Assembly (NCBI GenBank): GCA_963920665.1
Contig: OY987273.1
Span: 1,490,501-1,554,500 of the forward strand
Direction of reading: 5' to 3'
Origin: Straminergon stramineum
Lineage: Eukaryota; Streptophyta; Bryopsida; Hypnales; Calliergonaceae
Length of the DNA: 64,000 nt
Translations under genes and position numbers: made by a program
Notes under the pieces: model-generated
Database searches by the model: none
What the model was told of the DNA's origin: nothing
The model's input: only the letters and a program-made list of their open reading frames with translations
In this document: positions 26,301 to 38,383 of the stretch, piece by piece
How the letters are laid out: each line of letters starts with the position of its first letter
Position numbering within the stretch: the first letter of the stretch is position 1

Positions 26301-26963
26301 TCCTCTAGAGGCCTTTCAGAGATGAAGGGATCTCATGTGTTCTTTCTTTGAATATTTTGTTTTTGTTCTCCTAGAACTTGTTATTGTTAGTTAGTCTTCT
26401 TTATCTCAATTCTTCATCCACTTCTCTATGTGAATAAGGAAATGGTATATTCTAATTATTCAACCACGAAATTTCTTGGATTGTGAGTGAGAATTAATTG
26501 CTTTCATTCAAATTTATTATTAAGGATACCATCTCGATTACTATTATTCAAGGGCCCGTAAGTGGATTCTCGGGATTAAGGAGGAGATCAAGAAGGGTCT
26601 CTTCATTGAACTTAATGAATATATTTCCATGTTGTTTTTAATCTTCTTGAATAAATTCAATTATTGTCATTTGGTTTATATTTGTAATTGTTTATAGTTG
26701 ATGGTGTTAGTGGTGCAAAATTGATTACGCTTGACACTTCAAGGTACTATATAGAGGAAGAGTGTGCTTGTTTATATTCTTATTGCACATTCTCCTGATC
26801 GATATGCTTGATCAAATTTTGTTTCATAACAAATGTTGTAATTTATATCATTCATGTTCTTATGTATTGTAATATATAGGTACCTTGTCACGATGCGCCA
26901 TCCCAGGGTCAGGATGAGATAGCCTGTATTCAACTTCAGATCCCACCTCCTCTAATCCCTCAG

Positions 26964-29900
26964 GTGCAATACCCAATCATTGTTGTCCCAATCGATAATC
27001 AAGAGGACTCGCGTAGTGGACTAGTTCTTGGGATGGATTTAGTTCAAGATGACATGCACTTTTCTGGTCCTATGCACCCAACAAACTCATCCTCCACATC
27101 TGTAGGAAAGAATCACCTAGTAAATTATTTATCTGCATATGAGGATATTGAGTATTGCACTTGTGACCACGTGGACATCAATGTCACGTTAGGATATTAG
27201 TCTAATGATGACATTCTCATTTTTTGTTGTGGGCATTATAGATCATTGATTGAGACTTGTAGATTTTACTTTGTAAGATGCACATAATCCTTTTGTAACT
27301 CTTCACACCAAATGAAGTGATATATGATTTATCTTGAGACTTTCCACTCCTAAAAATGCTTTTGTCACCATCTAGATAATCTAATTCATCTCTGTATAAT
27401 CATGAATCACTTTGGTTTTTGTTTCTTTTATTTGATGGATGTTTTAGAACTGTTCTATGCTTATTATTTGGAAATCATGCAACAACATCAAGATCAAGGC
27501 CCTACTTTGTCGACCCGAAAGTCCATTGAGACTGCCATGAAGGATATAAGCCCCCAACCAACTATAGATTCATATGAAGAGATTGATGAGTTGGATGAGG
27601 AGCACTTTCATAGAGTGGAAGGGGACATATTGGAGGATGATATTCGGCGTCAACATAGGATGGACACTATCTCAACAATTTCAAGTCTAAGGTTAAGAAC
27701 CTCCGATCTCTCTAGGATGAAAATTCCTCTCTATCATTTGGTGCCAATGCCAATGGTGCGCCCAACCCTTGCTTATGCCTTGATTCTAATTGAGCAACAA
27801 TTTGTCCATGGCTATGAGGAGGGAGCTCAAGTATTTTATGTCTCCATTTGAGATGAGGAAGGGCAGTCAGCTATTTTTACTAAGGATGAAAAGGAGAGAT
27901 GGGGCCTATTGTGGAACTTAGTCAATGACTAATTTAACATGCACTTGAGGTCTCAACCAGCATTGAAGCATTTGATAGACTACAGGTTCCACATTTGTGA
28001 TAGGAATCACTGCTGCATCGTATGGATGAATCACATCAACTGTCTTCACAGTACAGATAGAGAGTGGCACATCTCTGTGGATTCGATTGTCTTAGATATG
28101 AGAAACCGTGTTGGCATGGCAATGTAGGCTATGCATGATATTAACAAGTAAGCACTCCTTAATATATTTTAGACTTCTTCATAATATTTCCCCTTTGATG
28201 GTATTTTTACTATTGCTATTATGTGGGGTTCTTTAATATCTAATTTGTTATTAACCTTTTTAGGCAGGCATACGGAGAATACTCATGTCAAAACAAACTT
28301 GGTGCACACATTGTATCGTGTGCAAAAATATGGGGTCATGGATTTGGAGAAGTTCTTTGAGCTTCTTAGCCCAGACAAAGTGAAGACTTGCCAACAGAGC
28401 ATACAAAAGACATGGTACTCTGTGCCATTAGAAGTGTTTACCTCGTTCATTTTTAAGGTAAGATGGAATGGTCTAGGCTTTGTCTTTGTACATTTATTTA
28501 CTTGATTGGTCTCCCCTTTGGAATCTTTCTAATATATATTTTGATGTCTTTGTTTTCTCAGCAAGAAATTGCCACTACTACTGATGTTGCAGTTCGCAAG
28601 TACAATGAAGACACACCTCTTGATGATTAGACATGAGAAGGAGTAGCAATGACAATGAGGAGCTTTATAAAGGACTCCACTAAGAAGTTATACAAGAAGC
28701 TATCCAAGATTGTAGCGGTAGCCAATCTTGCACATGGCAAGGATTGGTTGGAAGAGGTATGGTATTGTTTTGTGCATTCTTGTACTCAATTTTTTGTTGT
28801 GTTCTCTATACCTCTTCAAAGGTTAACACTATTGCATGTCCGTAGATCGAGAGACATTGGAGCCTATATGCAGTGCCAAAGTTAACTCTAGATAAGCTAC
28901 AAATGATTGCAACCGCCAATGTGAGTTTGACTTATAAAGTGAGGTGGTTGAAGTGGCTCAACTCATCTAGTCCATCTCGTGAGGCTCGCCGATTTCCACC
29001 ACGTTCTATTAGTGAGGATAAACTATTGCAGTTCCTCTCTAAGGCTACATGGTTTGCTGGGGTAATGATTGCTATTCTATTTTATGCATATAATTCAAGT
29101 CTGACTTCTAAATTTGTATATTATTTTATGGTGTAATTTATGTCTCTCTTAGTCTACATTAATCAATATGTACAATGACTTCAATGCCTACTTTTCTACA
29201 AGTAGAGGAGGCAGCTATGGATATGTTTGATTCGATTATACGCACGGATAATATTCCTATCAACATATTTGTGTCAACTGAACCCCTCACACTTCTTGAA
29301 TACATCGAGTTCTGGAGAATGAAGCTTTGGGATCAGGCATACACAGGGGTCTTCAAGGGTAACGATGCATTGAAGAAGTCTAACTCATTTAAAGACTTCA
29401 GGGGTTCAATGCTAGTTGTGAAGCACTTGATATACAGGTACATTTGTAACTATCCAATCTTTTTTTTTTTAATTATATACTTTTATCTTTTGATTGCCTA
29501 AGTTTATCAATTCAAAGGGACTTGTTTTCACCTAGGGGGACATCCTATGTCTTCGTCAAGCATTCTTTAAATTTTAGTTTATGGTTTTCAACCAAGAGTT
29601 ATATATTTCTAAGCAATACCTCCCGCTACAAGATTCTACAAGTAGTCAACCTCTTTAGAGCCTCTCATTATTAAATTTGGTTGTCCACATGAGGTCCTAG
29701 GCTAAACAAGTTTAATCGACCTCATAGTATGTCTTTAACATTATTAATTTAATTTATTGGCCATGTATTCTATTGTATTGTATACTTCAGGTATTACATG
29801 ACCTAAACCGTATTGGATTATGCATCCATTCAATGAAATGTTATTCTAGTTTGATGACTTCACTACTAATATATTCTTTGTGTGCAAGTATTTCAAGTAT

Positions 29901-32099
29901 GAATTGTATGCTAAAAAAGCCATTCAGAAGTCAAATTTACCATCGTTTCTCATTACGTGGCTAGATAGATCTTCTACAGATTGTATGTTCTCACCCATGT
30001 AGTTGAAGAACTGGACCAGTCCACATCTCCAAGCATGCCCTTGGTACATTGAGTGCACCCAAGGATTCACCCCACCAAAAGAAGAAACTTTATTCCGTAC
30101 CCTAAAGGACATCGTGATTCTGAAGCCTGAGTTTGATGAATTTGCAGGATTAGATGCCAATGCCAAAGCTAAAGCCATCAATAGAAGGGAAGCATTAGAT
30201 GAGAAAAAGGTGGATAGATGGGAAGAGGCAAAGAAGCAGATTGAAGAAAACAAGAAGAAGAGGCTTGATCATAAGGCTGAGAAGGAACAAAAAAAGGGCA
30301 AGAAGAAAGGTACAAAAAGGAAGGCGGAGACATCAGTGCAAGAACCTACAACAAGTACAGCCAACATGAAGGACACTTCATCAAGGTTTTCTCTCACTCC
30401 AGAACACTTACTGCATGGACTGACGCCCACAATCTACAACTTCAACCCTATACCTAATACTAATGAGTGTATTCTAAACTTATTTGTGGGCAATCTTCTC
30501 GGTACAAAGAAGAAATCTACTCCACAGGCCTACAACGATGTCATTAGTTTCTTGACCATGGTAATCTTTGCTTTTATCTTTCTTTTGTAGTTTTTTATAA
30601 ATATTTTCTTCATTAGTAGAGGTGAAGAAGACCAATTCTAATTGAATTAGTCCCTTACAATTTCATTTGTTGTATTTAGTGATGGTTGATCTTTATATCA
30701 TCTTATTATTATTTTGCCGGCATATTTTTCTAACTTCAATTTTTCAATCCAACATTCCACCGATAAGGGCTGGTACTTTGATGGTGTCCTCATTACAAAG
30801 TCTGCAGTCAATTTGATCATTGTCGATGTTCCTGAAGGTCTTCATGTTCCTACAGTTTCTGCTCCACCGGGCCCTATTCTAAAATGGAATGAGTTCAGCG
30901 AAGAATATTTGATGCCCATTTTTGACTTTGCTATTGAGTACCTACATGACCATAGTGCTCTTCTTATCATGTACCCTTCAAGTCAAAACCACAAAAGACA
31001 CCTTCTTGGATGCTATGAAGAATGCGGGTATAAGATAGTCCAAACTTGGTTGGGCATGAATTGCCTCCATCTCACGTCGCCTGCGGATCCTAATATGATG
31101 GTAATTTACATTTCATGCTTATTATATTTGTCTCAACTTCACATTTCTATTGTATCACATTTTAACTCTTATTGATTTGCAGACTATGAGGTTTGCCATC
31201 TCTCTGGTGGTGAAAGAATCCACACCACCATTTTCTTTCCAAATTGTTCCATCTCATGAAGCGATTGGTGTGAATGTTGGTAAAGACGACATCCTACAAA
31301 ACTTCTATGGCAAAGATGACGTTGTCATGAATGGCGCCATCCCGTATCAAGGTCCTCGTGAAAAGGCCCGCCCTTTTATGCAAATGCTCATTGAAGCATG
31401 TTCAGCCCCGGGGGATGTTGTCATGGATTGCACCATGGCTACAGGTTTGTATTTTCTTTTTTTCTTTTTTTCTCATCATGAATATACATTGTGTATTTGG
31501 TTCTACTATGATGATCTGATCACTCATTGTTTTTTGGCAAGTTCAAGCATTCAGGCTTGTCATGCCACCCGTCGTCATATTTTGGCATTCGAAGATGATA
31601 AGGCTATTTTTGACGCCCTTATCGCTCCATGCACATGCACTGTGGTGTGTTTTGAAGCACAACCTCGGCACTTTGCTATTTCTTCTATAGATTTGGACGA
31701 TGAGGAGGTAGCACCTCAACATATCGTAAAGACATCCAGATTCAGTAAGTAAGTTTCCCTCTAATCTCCTTTTGTTGAAGTCTTCTTAACCATCTTCAAT
31801 AATTTTGGTCTAATCTGTTGTTTTCTTGTTTGTATAGGCAAGCTCAAGAAATAAGGAACCCTAGACACGTACCATTCTTTGCAGCACTAGGATTTTTTCC
31901 AAGCCCCCCCAATCCATTTCAACTACCAATCTATGCTGAGGCAATTTCAAAGGATTTTGTAGCCCTAAAGCCTAGGGCAACTTCTAGGGCCACCTTAGTT
32001 GATCCCCGCATTCTAGAGTTTGTAGATGATTATGCTCTAGAGTCTAGTTCACAGACATCGGATAGTGAAGGTAGTTCATCCTCAAACCACTCTAGCTAA
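26964..32099 (+). pseudogene. Companion gene of element B: ParB-like and methyltransferase-like protein
   Basis: This is the best-preserved companion gene, with many exons and introns of about 60-400 bases. Blocks in order: a Cys motif exon (26964-27200, DIEYCTCDHVDI); an acidic exon (27402-27851) with MKIPLYHLVPMPMVRPTLAY; a ParB-like block FHICDRNHCCIVWMN (about 27990) and AMHDINK; KTNLVHTLYRVQKYGVMDL (28290-28460); SRSISEDKLLQFL-like helices (28860-29060); a block with LEYIEFWRMKLWDQ (29205-29440); and a Lys/Glu-rich basic linker (30003-30560). The C-terminus is methyltransferase-like. Motif IV position reads NLIIVDVPEGLHVP (about 30815), the region after it has WLGMNCLHLTS, motif X reads REKARPFMQMLIEACSAPGD (about 31350), motif I DVVMDCTMATG, then RRHILAFEDDKAIFDAL. 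Order IV-X-I fits beta-class amino-methyltransferases. A Ser-rich tail ends at 32099. In-frame stops occur near 27850, 28127, 28630 and 30001. Confidence 0.75.
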
Positions 32100-32993
32100 A
32101 GTACTAACGTGCGATACTGTAGTGTTTCAGTTCATGATGGTAATGCACAATGTGGAGTGATTTTGTTTCATTTCTTTGTGATGTTATTGATTACCATTTG
32201 GATGTTGTAGTTTCCAAATTGGATACTCTTGATACCAATGATTTCTAGTAGGATCATTGTGCAGCGAAAACATCAGTTTTGTAACAATCATCGTGTATTT
32301 TATTCAACCCTGTGACATGTTCATGTATTAACACCTTCAACCCAATGAACTCCTTTTTTTTTTATCACCATGTCATTATGGCATGACGTGCTCTCCTAAC
32401 ATTGTTATTAAAAGGGTAGGGAGTTTATTTGTTCAATAGTGTTTCCAGATGAATACATCACATTTTGTAGAAAATACATGGTGATTGTCAAGAACATATT
32501 AAGCTTGTGGGCACTTTATAATATTTCCATTAGTAATCATCACCCCTCCAAGTATTTAGGAACTTCTAGGGCTTACTATTCAATTGAAACATTTATACAC
32601 CTTCTAACCATAAATTTTGTACTCTTCCAATGTCAGAGCTTAGTCGTAGGCATTGTTATGAATTTTTTTTTAATTGGAGATGTAGTTAACCCTTTTGATA
32701 TCTCAAGCACATGTAAGCTTATATCATAGTTTGTGTATGAGTTTAGGGTCTACCTTTATATCTGTAATTGTGAAGCTTCTTTTGCAACTATTATGCTCAT
32801 TTCATGTCCTTCAATAGATGTAGTCACTTGTCCTCTTCAAAGCTAAAACCCTTTGAAATTGCACAGTTATAGGTCACTATTGGAAACTTGAATTTTAAAT
32901 CTTATATTTTTGTCATAACTTGAATCCATGATTTCAGGCACACTATTTCCATGGTCATAGGTTAAATGATTTTTCCATAAATCTTTGCTCCCC
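32100..32993. other. 3' subterminal noncoding region of element B
   Basis: No gene is seen between the companion gene stop and the right terminus. The region holds degenerate copies of the subterminal motif in reverse: CAGTTATAGGTCAC near 32864-32877 and CCATGGTCATAGGTT near 32949-32963. Confidence 0.5.
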
Positions 32994-33057
32994 ACTCACG
33001 TTTTCCCACTCCCTGCTTTACGCTCCATGCTCCCCACTCACGTACCAGCATTCCCCA
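32994..33057. repeat. Element B right terminal inverted repeat
   Basis: The reverse complement contains GTGAGTGGGGAGCATGGAGC, matching the left end GGGAGTGTGGAGCATAGAGC. The outer edge, read inward, is TGGGGAATGCTGG, aligned with GCAAGGATGCTAG of element E and TCAAGGTTGCTAG of element A. Confidence 0.8.
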
Positions 33058-33066
33058 AAATTGGTT
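33058..33066. repeat. 9-bp target-site duplication of element B, right copy
   Basis: AAATTGGTT, identical to 16411-16419. Confidence 0.85.
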
Positions 33067-33369
33067 GTAAGTTCACATTCACAACATTGTAGTTTGAATT
33101 TATTTCTCATCATCATTGGATGCACTATTCTTTGGCAAGTATTAGTGGGGAAACCCTCCATGTTCCATGGTGTCCCCTAAGCTAGGCCAAGGGTGGACAT
33201 CATGTTCTTTGATTGCTCGGAGAATTTGCCTCTACCAAGGCTGTCTTCTCCGCTAGATGAGGTGCCAAAATAGAATGAGGACGTGGGAGATGAAGCTTTG
33301 CAATCGGCATTCAACTTTGCTTCCAATCATCTACAAGACCACAACTGCATCACTGTATTTCATTCATGG

Positions 33370-36300
33370 TGTTGCAAGACAAAAACTTGGAATCTACCGG
33401 CTTAGTATAAAATAGATCTATTATAGGATAGAGTTTTTCAAAACTTTCACTAGGCAAACAGAATTAGAATCCACTTAGCTTAAACATTACATTAAGGCTG
33501 AGAAGATGATCCAAGTATTCCGTAATAAGATTCAGAACGGATCTGGATTCCGGAAACCTGGATAGAGACAACCTATGCCCTAGAGTTCTGGTCTAGAAAT
33601 CTAGGGAATCGTTACGGTAAACGGTCTCCTATTGGGAACAGTCAGTAGGATGACGGGTACTTAACCCCCGCCACATTCATTTCTCCTCCCCCTTCCTTCT
33701 ATAGATGTTTGCGCTTGTATAGTTGAGTGAAAGAATGGTGAGTTAGCGATTGTTCAGCAAAGGAGTTGAGGACTATGCTTCCCCACCAGATCTGAACTTA
33801 GTTCCGGTTCTCGATGGTAGAGGGAGGTAGCCATAAATCCTTAGTTATTGCATGGATGGTCTATCCTACCATTCCGGAAAGACAGAGTAACTGATTGCAA
33901 TTAGAAGACAACTTGAGCACAATTGGGTGTGTCGACCTATTCCTTAGGCCATGGACCTTGAAGAGTGAGCGGATGATTCAGGAGCTCATTGTAGGAGCTC
34001 CGAATCAATATGAATTGACAGTAAGGGGGTGACCCGGAACCTGGACGGATGAGGTTTGGGCAAATGTATACGGATTCCCAAAGAAAGGATTTTGGATTAG
34101 CCTCCTGAGCAAATAAGTTCATGGTCGGGAAGTTTGAGAATGCGGCCCGTGCTAAGGAAGGGTATGCCATTACTAACTATCTAGATGGAGGCGGAAAAAG
34201 GTATTAGAATTCCTTATTCCAATCTTGTATCCAGAAAAGCCTACTCAAGTTACGGTTAAGGTGGCCAACACCATTTTTGGTGCAATGGAGGGCAAACCAA
34301 TCCACTAGGGGAAGGTTATTGGAGCGGTAGTCTCCAAACTCGCCGCCCATATAGGAAAGGCTAAAACCAGCCCTATTGGTCCTTACCTGTTCCACCTCTA
34401 CCACTACGCAAATTTTTTGAGTAATGCAGAGATGGTAGAGTACAATATTGGAACCACAATCTTACATTATAGCCTCACGGACGAAGTAGAGGCGGAGCAA
34501 TCGGAATACAAAGAAGAAGAAGATTTGGAAGAAGAGGAGCAACTGATAGATCGCAGATGAAGGAAATCCACTGATCCGGCTTTGCGAGGGATACTTCTTG
34601 CTCTGGAGAAGTCTCAGGAGAAACAAACAAAAGGAATTTCCAGAATCTTCAAGACCAGATTCAATTGGGTGTTGCAGGCACAAGAGTACCACAACAATTT
34701 ACCAGAAGTACTCAAGGCGATAAGTAAGGAGTTGAAGGTCAAGCCAGAAGATGTGCTGGACGTAGTGAAGCGACTGCCGAATCCGAATGAGTTGAGATGG
34801 AAGGAGGGGCGGATTAGGGATCAGGAGAAGGAGAGAGATAATCTCTAATCTTGGTTAAATTGGGTAGAGGGGAGCTCGCTGCATTTAAACAAAGGGAGAG
34901 GGAAGCTCTGCAACTCGTCAAGAATCTATCCGGTTTGGTGGATAGACCCTTGGAGCTCATCATCAAAGCCTCCCTCATCCAAGACTAGTTAATCAAAGAA
35001 GGACATTTGACTGGATCCAAGGTAGTCAAGATCTTGGTTGATTTCTCATCCCGGATGGAGACAGTGTTGAAGGAGATGCACCAACTCTTAGGGCATATTG
35101 ATCTAGACCGGGTGATGGATTTCACTCATTTTCCAGAAATTCCTTTTGACACGGAAACCCCAATTAAACTAACTTCATCACTTTCGCTTCTACCAAGACG
35201 GGAAGGACTTAAGGAGACTCTTCAACATTCAATAGAACCCTTCTCAAATTAATTGGGGAAAACCATCTGGGGGAACATGAAGACAGTTCGAGAGCCGGCC
35301 AAGCAAATAAGCGTAGCACATGAGTTAGTACGACCAGAAGTTACCGTCTTACTACCTATTCCAACTATCTGTCTTTTTGAGAAGGAAACCCTTTAGACAC
35401 CCAAACTACTAATCCAAAGTGATCTGGTGGATAAGATGGGAGGCATGAAGAATCCGGCCTAGATTCATCTAGAAAGCTTTGAGCATATGCAGCAGCCTCT
35501 ACCCAGGGAGGAGAGGACGACCGTAGTGTTGGATGAGACTTCTCTAGGAAAAAAAGTGGAGGAGAGGGAGATCACTCACATTAAGAAATCTGACGAAGAG
35601 GAGTACCAAACCACGTCAGAAGAGGAAGAAGAGGAGGAGGAAATGGAAGAGGAAGATTCACCTCCAGAGATCCGCAAGATCCAAACCTGGGCAATAGTGA
35701 AGACAACTCCGGTGCAGTCGACTCCTAGGGCATCCATCCAGGCACTAGCGAGTTAAGGCGGAAGTAGTCAGAAGAAGGCGCTAAAGGCAAACTAGTTAAG
35801 GTTTTAGTTAGTTCAGATTTGAATTTTGAATCTGAACCAGATTTCCAGGCATGGGCTTGGGTTCCGGATTTTTAGGATCTAACTTTCCAGGTTTCTCAGG
35901 AGGTTTGTGATTGGTTGCCTGGATTTCCAGGTGGCTTTTTGCCTTTGGGTTTTTGAGTTTTTAAGGGAGGGATGGGTCTATTGCCCTCTCATTCCATCTT
36001 AGCGCTTATAGTTGGTATCATATCATCCTTTCTTTAATCTGAGCCACCAAGTGGACATTTAGGAATTGATCTGTTATATATCCAGCTTTTATGTGTTTGC
36101 TTATGAGAGAGGAAGAAAGGAGGAATCCAGATCTGAGGTGATTGGATCTGATTTGGAGGGAGCATTTGTGACAAAGTTTAGGCTTGTGAATATGGTCTTG
36201 CGCCCAATGCCTTTAAAACACTAGAACGAAAATCCGGCAAAGAGTGGTGTGGGTGCCAGTTCAGAGTACTAGGGAGGATTCCATGCGGAGATAAGCAACC

Positions 36301-36862
36301 GCCAGCAGAAAAATCCCCATCCTACTCTTCAGAAGGTTTGCCAAACCCTAGGATCAGTCTAGTGAATAATTAACAATCCCCCATCGGTTACAGTTGTTGT
36401 TGATATATCATTGTAGTGGAAAAGGCTGGATACGGATCTAAGTGACCTACCTACCTTTCGAATTGGCCATTTGGGAAGTTGTGAGAGTGTTTCTTGGTTT
36501 GATCTAGTGCAACATTTGGTCTAAGTGTGTTTTGTGTAGGTTAGAGAGAGAAGAGAGTGTGAGGAATACGAGTGGTGAGTCCCTACCCCTCTACAAGATC
36601 AAAGGCGGACCCTTTGAGGGTATAATAGAGGCATCAAAAACCAGAGTGTGAGTGAAAAGAGACAAAACTGGATTCCGAAAAGGAGTGAATCCGGATTGGA
36701 TTTCGAAAAGGTAGAGATCCGGAAGAGAGAAAGGAAGTGAAAGGAGTGCTTAAGTCGATAATACGGATAATCTCAACTTGCAGCAATAGTCTAGAATCCC
36801 TTGGGACGATATTTCAAGTCATTTTATGATGTTTTGGTGTTGTAAGGGTACTTATGCTCCTC
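33370..36862 (+). mobile_element. Retrotransposon-derived insert inside element A
   Basis: This stretch interrupts the companion gene between 'FHSWC' on the left and 'CAYDTW' on the right; element E keeps an uninterrupted FYSWCAYTKN at this point. The insert is richer in GC and in CCGGA/GGATT-type sequence than its surroundings. It contains broken plus-strand gag-like frames (34230-35756). Near its right side lies AATCCCTTGGGACGATA, a phrase like that at the inner end of some plant LTRs. No paired LTRs or clean target duplication can be seen, so the borders are approximate and the class is uncertain. Confidence 0.5.
34230..35756 (+). pseudogene. Gag-like or retrotransposon-associated protein relic
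   Basis: A plus-strand protein is readable across several stops. It starts with VKVANTIFGAMEGKPIH, then SPIGPYLFHLYHYANFL and a Glu-rich segment. A helical charged part follows (34582-34848, LPEVLKAISKELKVKPEDVL), then 35007-35252 and a very acidic tail (35487-35756, a run of Glu after TTSEEE). The helical and acidic composition suits a structural or gag-like protein. No protease, reverse transcriptase or integrase motif is present in the insert. I do not recognise a named family with confidence. Confidence 0.4.
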
Positions 36863-38280
36863 TGTGCCTATGACACATGGAATGGTGAGGCAAAGTCGGA
36901 TATTGTTGGATTGTGTGAAACGTACGACATGGAGAAGAAAGAGTGGATGGGGATGAATTGCATGCACTTGACCTCGGCTATAGACAAAAAGAAGACGGTT
37001 GATTCCATTCACTTTCTCTAGGTTCAAAAACTTCGTCAAAATGCATCACATTCTTCTCATTTCTCATGATTATACACTTGTCCTATATGCTTGTGCAGAC
37101 ACAAAAGTTTGGAATCACCCTTGTGGTGAAGGACTTAGGCATGAAAGGGAAATCCAATTTCTCTTTTAAATGCACGACCCTGATGGTCAAGGCCAGTGTT
37201 GACATTGCATGGGATGACATGGTCATGAACTACACCCACCTGGATGACATGGCCATGAATGACGGAAAGCCTTGACGGGGGGCACGCCAAAAAGACCCAT
37301 GGTTCTTTCAAATCCTCCTTGAAGCTACCAGCATCGAAGGAGATGTGATTCTCAACTATACCGCATGCACAAGTTAGGATTCAATTCAATTACTTTACCG
37401 TCTCTACGTTTGGTTGTAATCATTCGATTGTTTTTATTTCTCAACTAATTTATTTGAATTTCCTTACCTCTAGGTGCATCCATTATCGCTTATCATGGAA
37501 CAGGCCGCCACATTGTGGCGTTGGAAGAGAATAAGGACATTTTTGATGCCATCCTCAAATCGATGAGGAAGTCTACTACGGCCAGGGTGGCGGCACCACC
37601 GTCGCAGGTAGTAGCAATTTCGCAGGATCCAGATGAAATGCCCGTCATGCCTCACAAATTCACTCGGAAGGGAAAATTCAATAAGTTAGTTGCTAATTTT
37701 TTAATTCTTTCTTTGTATGGTGACTTCTACGTTCCAGAACACTAACATGGTGCCATTTTTGTTTGCAATTGACTAAGATTGATGTCAGCAGATGCTAGCA
37801 TGAAGAAACAAAGTCTTCTCTTCAGTTTGGAGAAGAGTTATGACCTTCATGTTTATGTAGAACAAATGGCAATGGCCTTTGTAGATTTTGGTTGCTCCAA
37901 ACCAAAACATTGTAAAGACACTTATGCTCTAAATGTCCTACAATTTATAGATGGTTTTGTGTCAGAGGGTAGAGAGTCTTCATGCTTGTCCGATACATCA
38001 AATTCCTTGACCGAGTCTATAGCCTCCTAGACTTACAAGATTGACATATCTCATGAGTCATGCTATTGTTTGTTGATTAGTATTATAATTGGATTTGTGT
38101 GTTTTATAGCTATATACTAGACATGCATTATATTATTCTAATTTTTATTTCCTATTGTAAGAATGTCATCTATTTTGAATACATTTTATTGTGCCAAAAT
38201 CCTAGAATCAAAAATAGGTACAAGCGCTTCCAATTTTGAAAAACAAGCTCTACATTCTATGCACTTTTTAATTTCTTATA

Positions 38281-38297
38281 TCCACGATCATAGGTCC
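38281..38297. promoter_or_regulatory. Subterminal motif, element A right end
   Basis: TCCACGATCATAGGTCC is the exact reverse complement of GGACCTATGATCGTGGA, the best match to the family subterminal consensus. It lies about 30 bases inside the terminal repeat. Confidence 0.7.
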
Positions 38298-38326
38298 CTT
38301 AGTCATTTTTCCTTGAAAAAAACATT

Positions 38327-38374
38327 CCCACTCACAAGCTCAAAGCTCATAGGCTCACACACTAGCAACCTTGA
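38327..38374. repeat. Element A right terminal inverted repeat
   Basis: The reverse complement reads TCAAGGTTGCTAGTGTGTGA, then GCCTATGAGC and GAGCTTGTGAGTGGG. Element E's left end reads GCAAGGATGCTAGTAGGCGA, then GCCTATGAGCTTATGAGCGGG, a close match. This is therefore the companion-gene-side end of the family. Confidence 0.82.
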
Positions 38375-38383
38375 GCCCAAATG
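38375..38383. repeat. 9-bp target-site duplication of element A, right copy
   Basis: GCCCAAATG, identical to 5063-5071. Confidence 0.85.

Larger units (their letters stand above)
16420..33057. mobile_element. Element B: giant Mutator-like transposon nested in element A
   Basis: This 16.6-kb element has a 9-bp duplication and terminal inverted repeats related to those of A and E. It has the same orientation as A: a minus-strand transposase (17227-21053), an array of dyad repeats (23550-26300), and a plus-strand companion gene (26964-32099). It is the most complete copy in the window and the only one whose companion gene can be followed uninterrupted to its C-terminus. Stops in both genes show it is also non-functional. 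Its insertion inside A makes it younger than A. Confidence 0.87.
33067..38030 (+). pseudogene. Companion gene of element A, 3' part (methyltransferase-like C-terminus)
   Basis: This is the continuation of element A's companion gene after nested element B. The motif IV position reads VDIMFFDCSENLPLP (near 33195) and is followed by ALQSAFNFASNHLQDHNC. The frame is then interrupted by an insert (about 33370-36862). It resumes with CAYDTWNGEAKSDIVGLC and WMGMNCMHLTS (36863-36985), which align with WLGMNCLHLTS of B. After an intron come FGITLVVKDLGMKG (37095-37275) and the motif X-I region EGDVILNYTACTS (about 37340-37371). A phase-consistent intron leads into ASIIAYHGTGRHIVALEENKDIFDAI (37473-37560). 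The tail ends near 38030 with SLTESIAS, resembling B's Ser-rich tail. Stops within the blocks show it is dead. Alignment with B supports the methyltransferase fold; the key catalytic residues are absent. Confidence 0.72.
5072..38374. mobile_element. Element A: giant Mutator-like transposon, host of nested element B
   Basis: Related terminal inverted repeats and an exact 9-bp target duplication bound this element. It holds a minus-strand MULE transposase relic (6205-10155) and a divergent plus-strand companion gene (13000 to 38030). The companion gene is broken by nested element B (16420-33057) and by a retrotransposon-derived insert at about 33370-36862. Removing B leaves roughly 16.7 kb; removing the second insert as well leaves about 13 kb. 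The 9-bp duplication, C/DHW transposase and SWIM finger are all Mutator-superfamily traits. The element is dead: both genes contain stops and frameshifts. Confidence 0.85.

Noticed and set aside
26964..32099. Bacterial contamination as the source of the ParB- and methyltransferase-like gene
   Set aside because: The gene has many short introns with GT/AG borders, sits between plant-type MULE termini, and occurs three times in different states of decay.
33937..34692. Minus-strand open frames in the retrotransposon-derived insert
   Set aside because: They are shadows of the plus-strand gag-like frames, which have more coherent protein composition.
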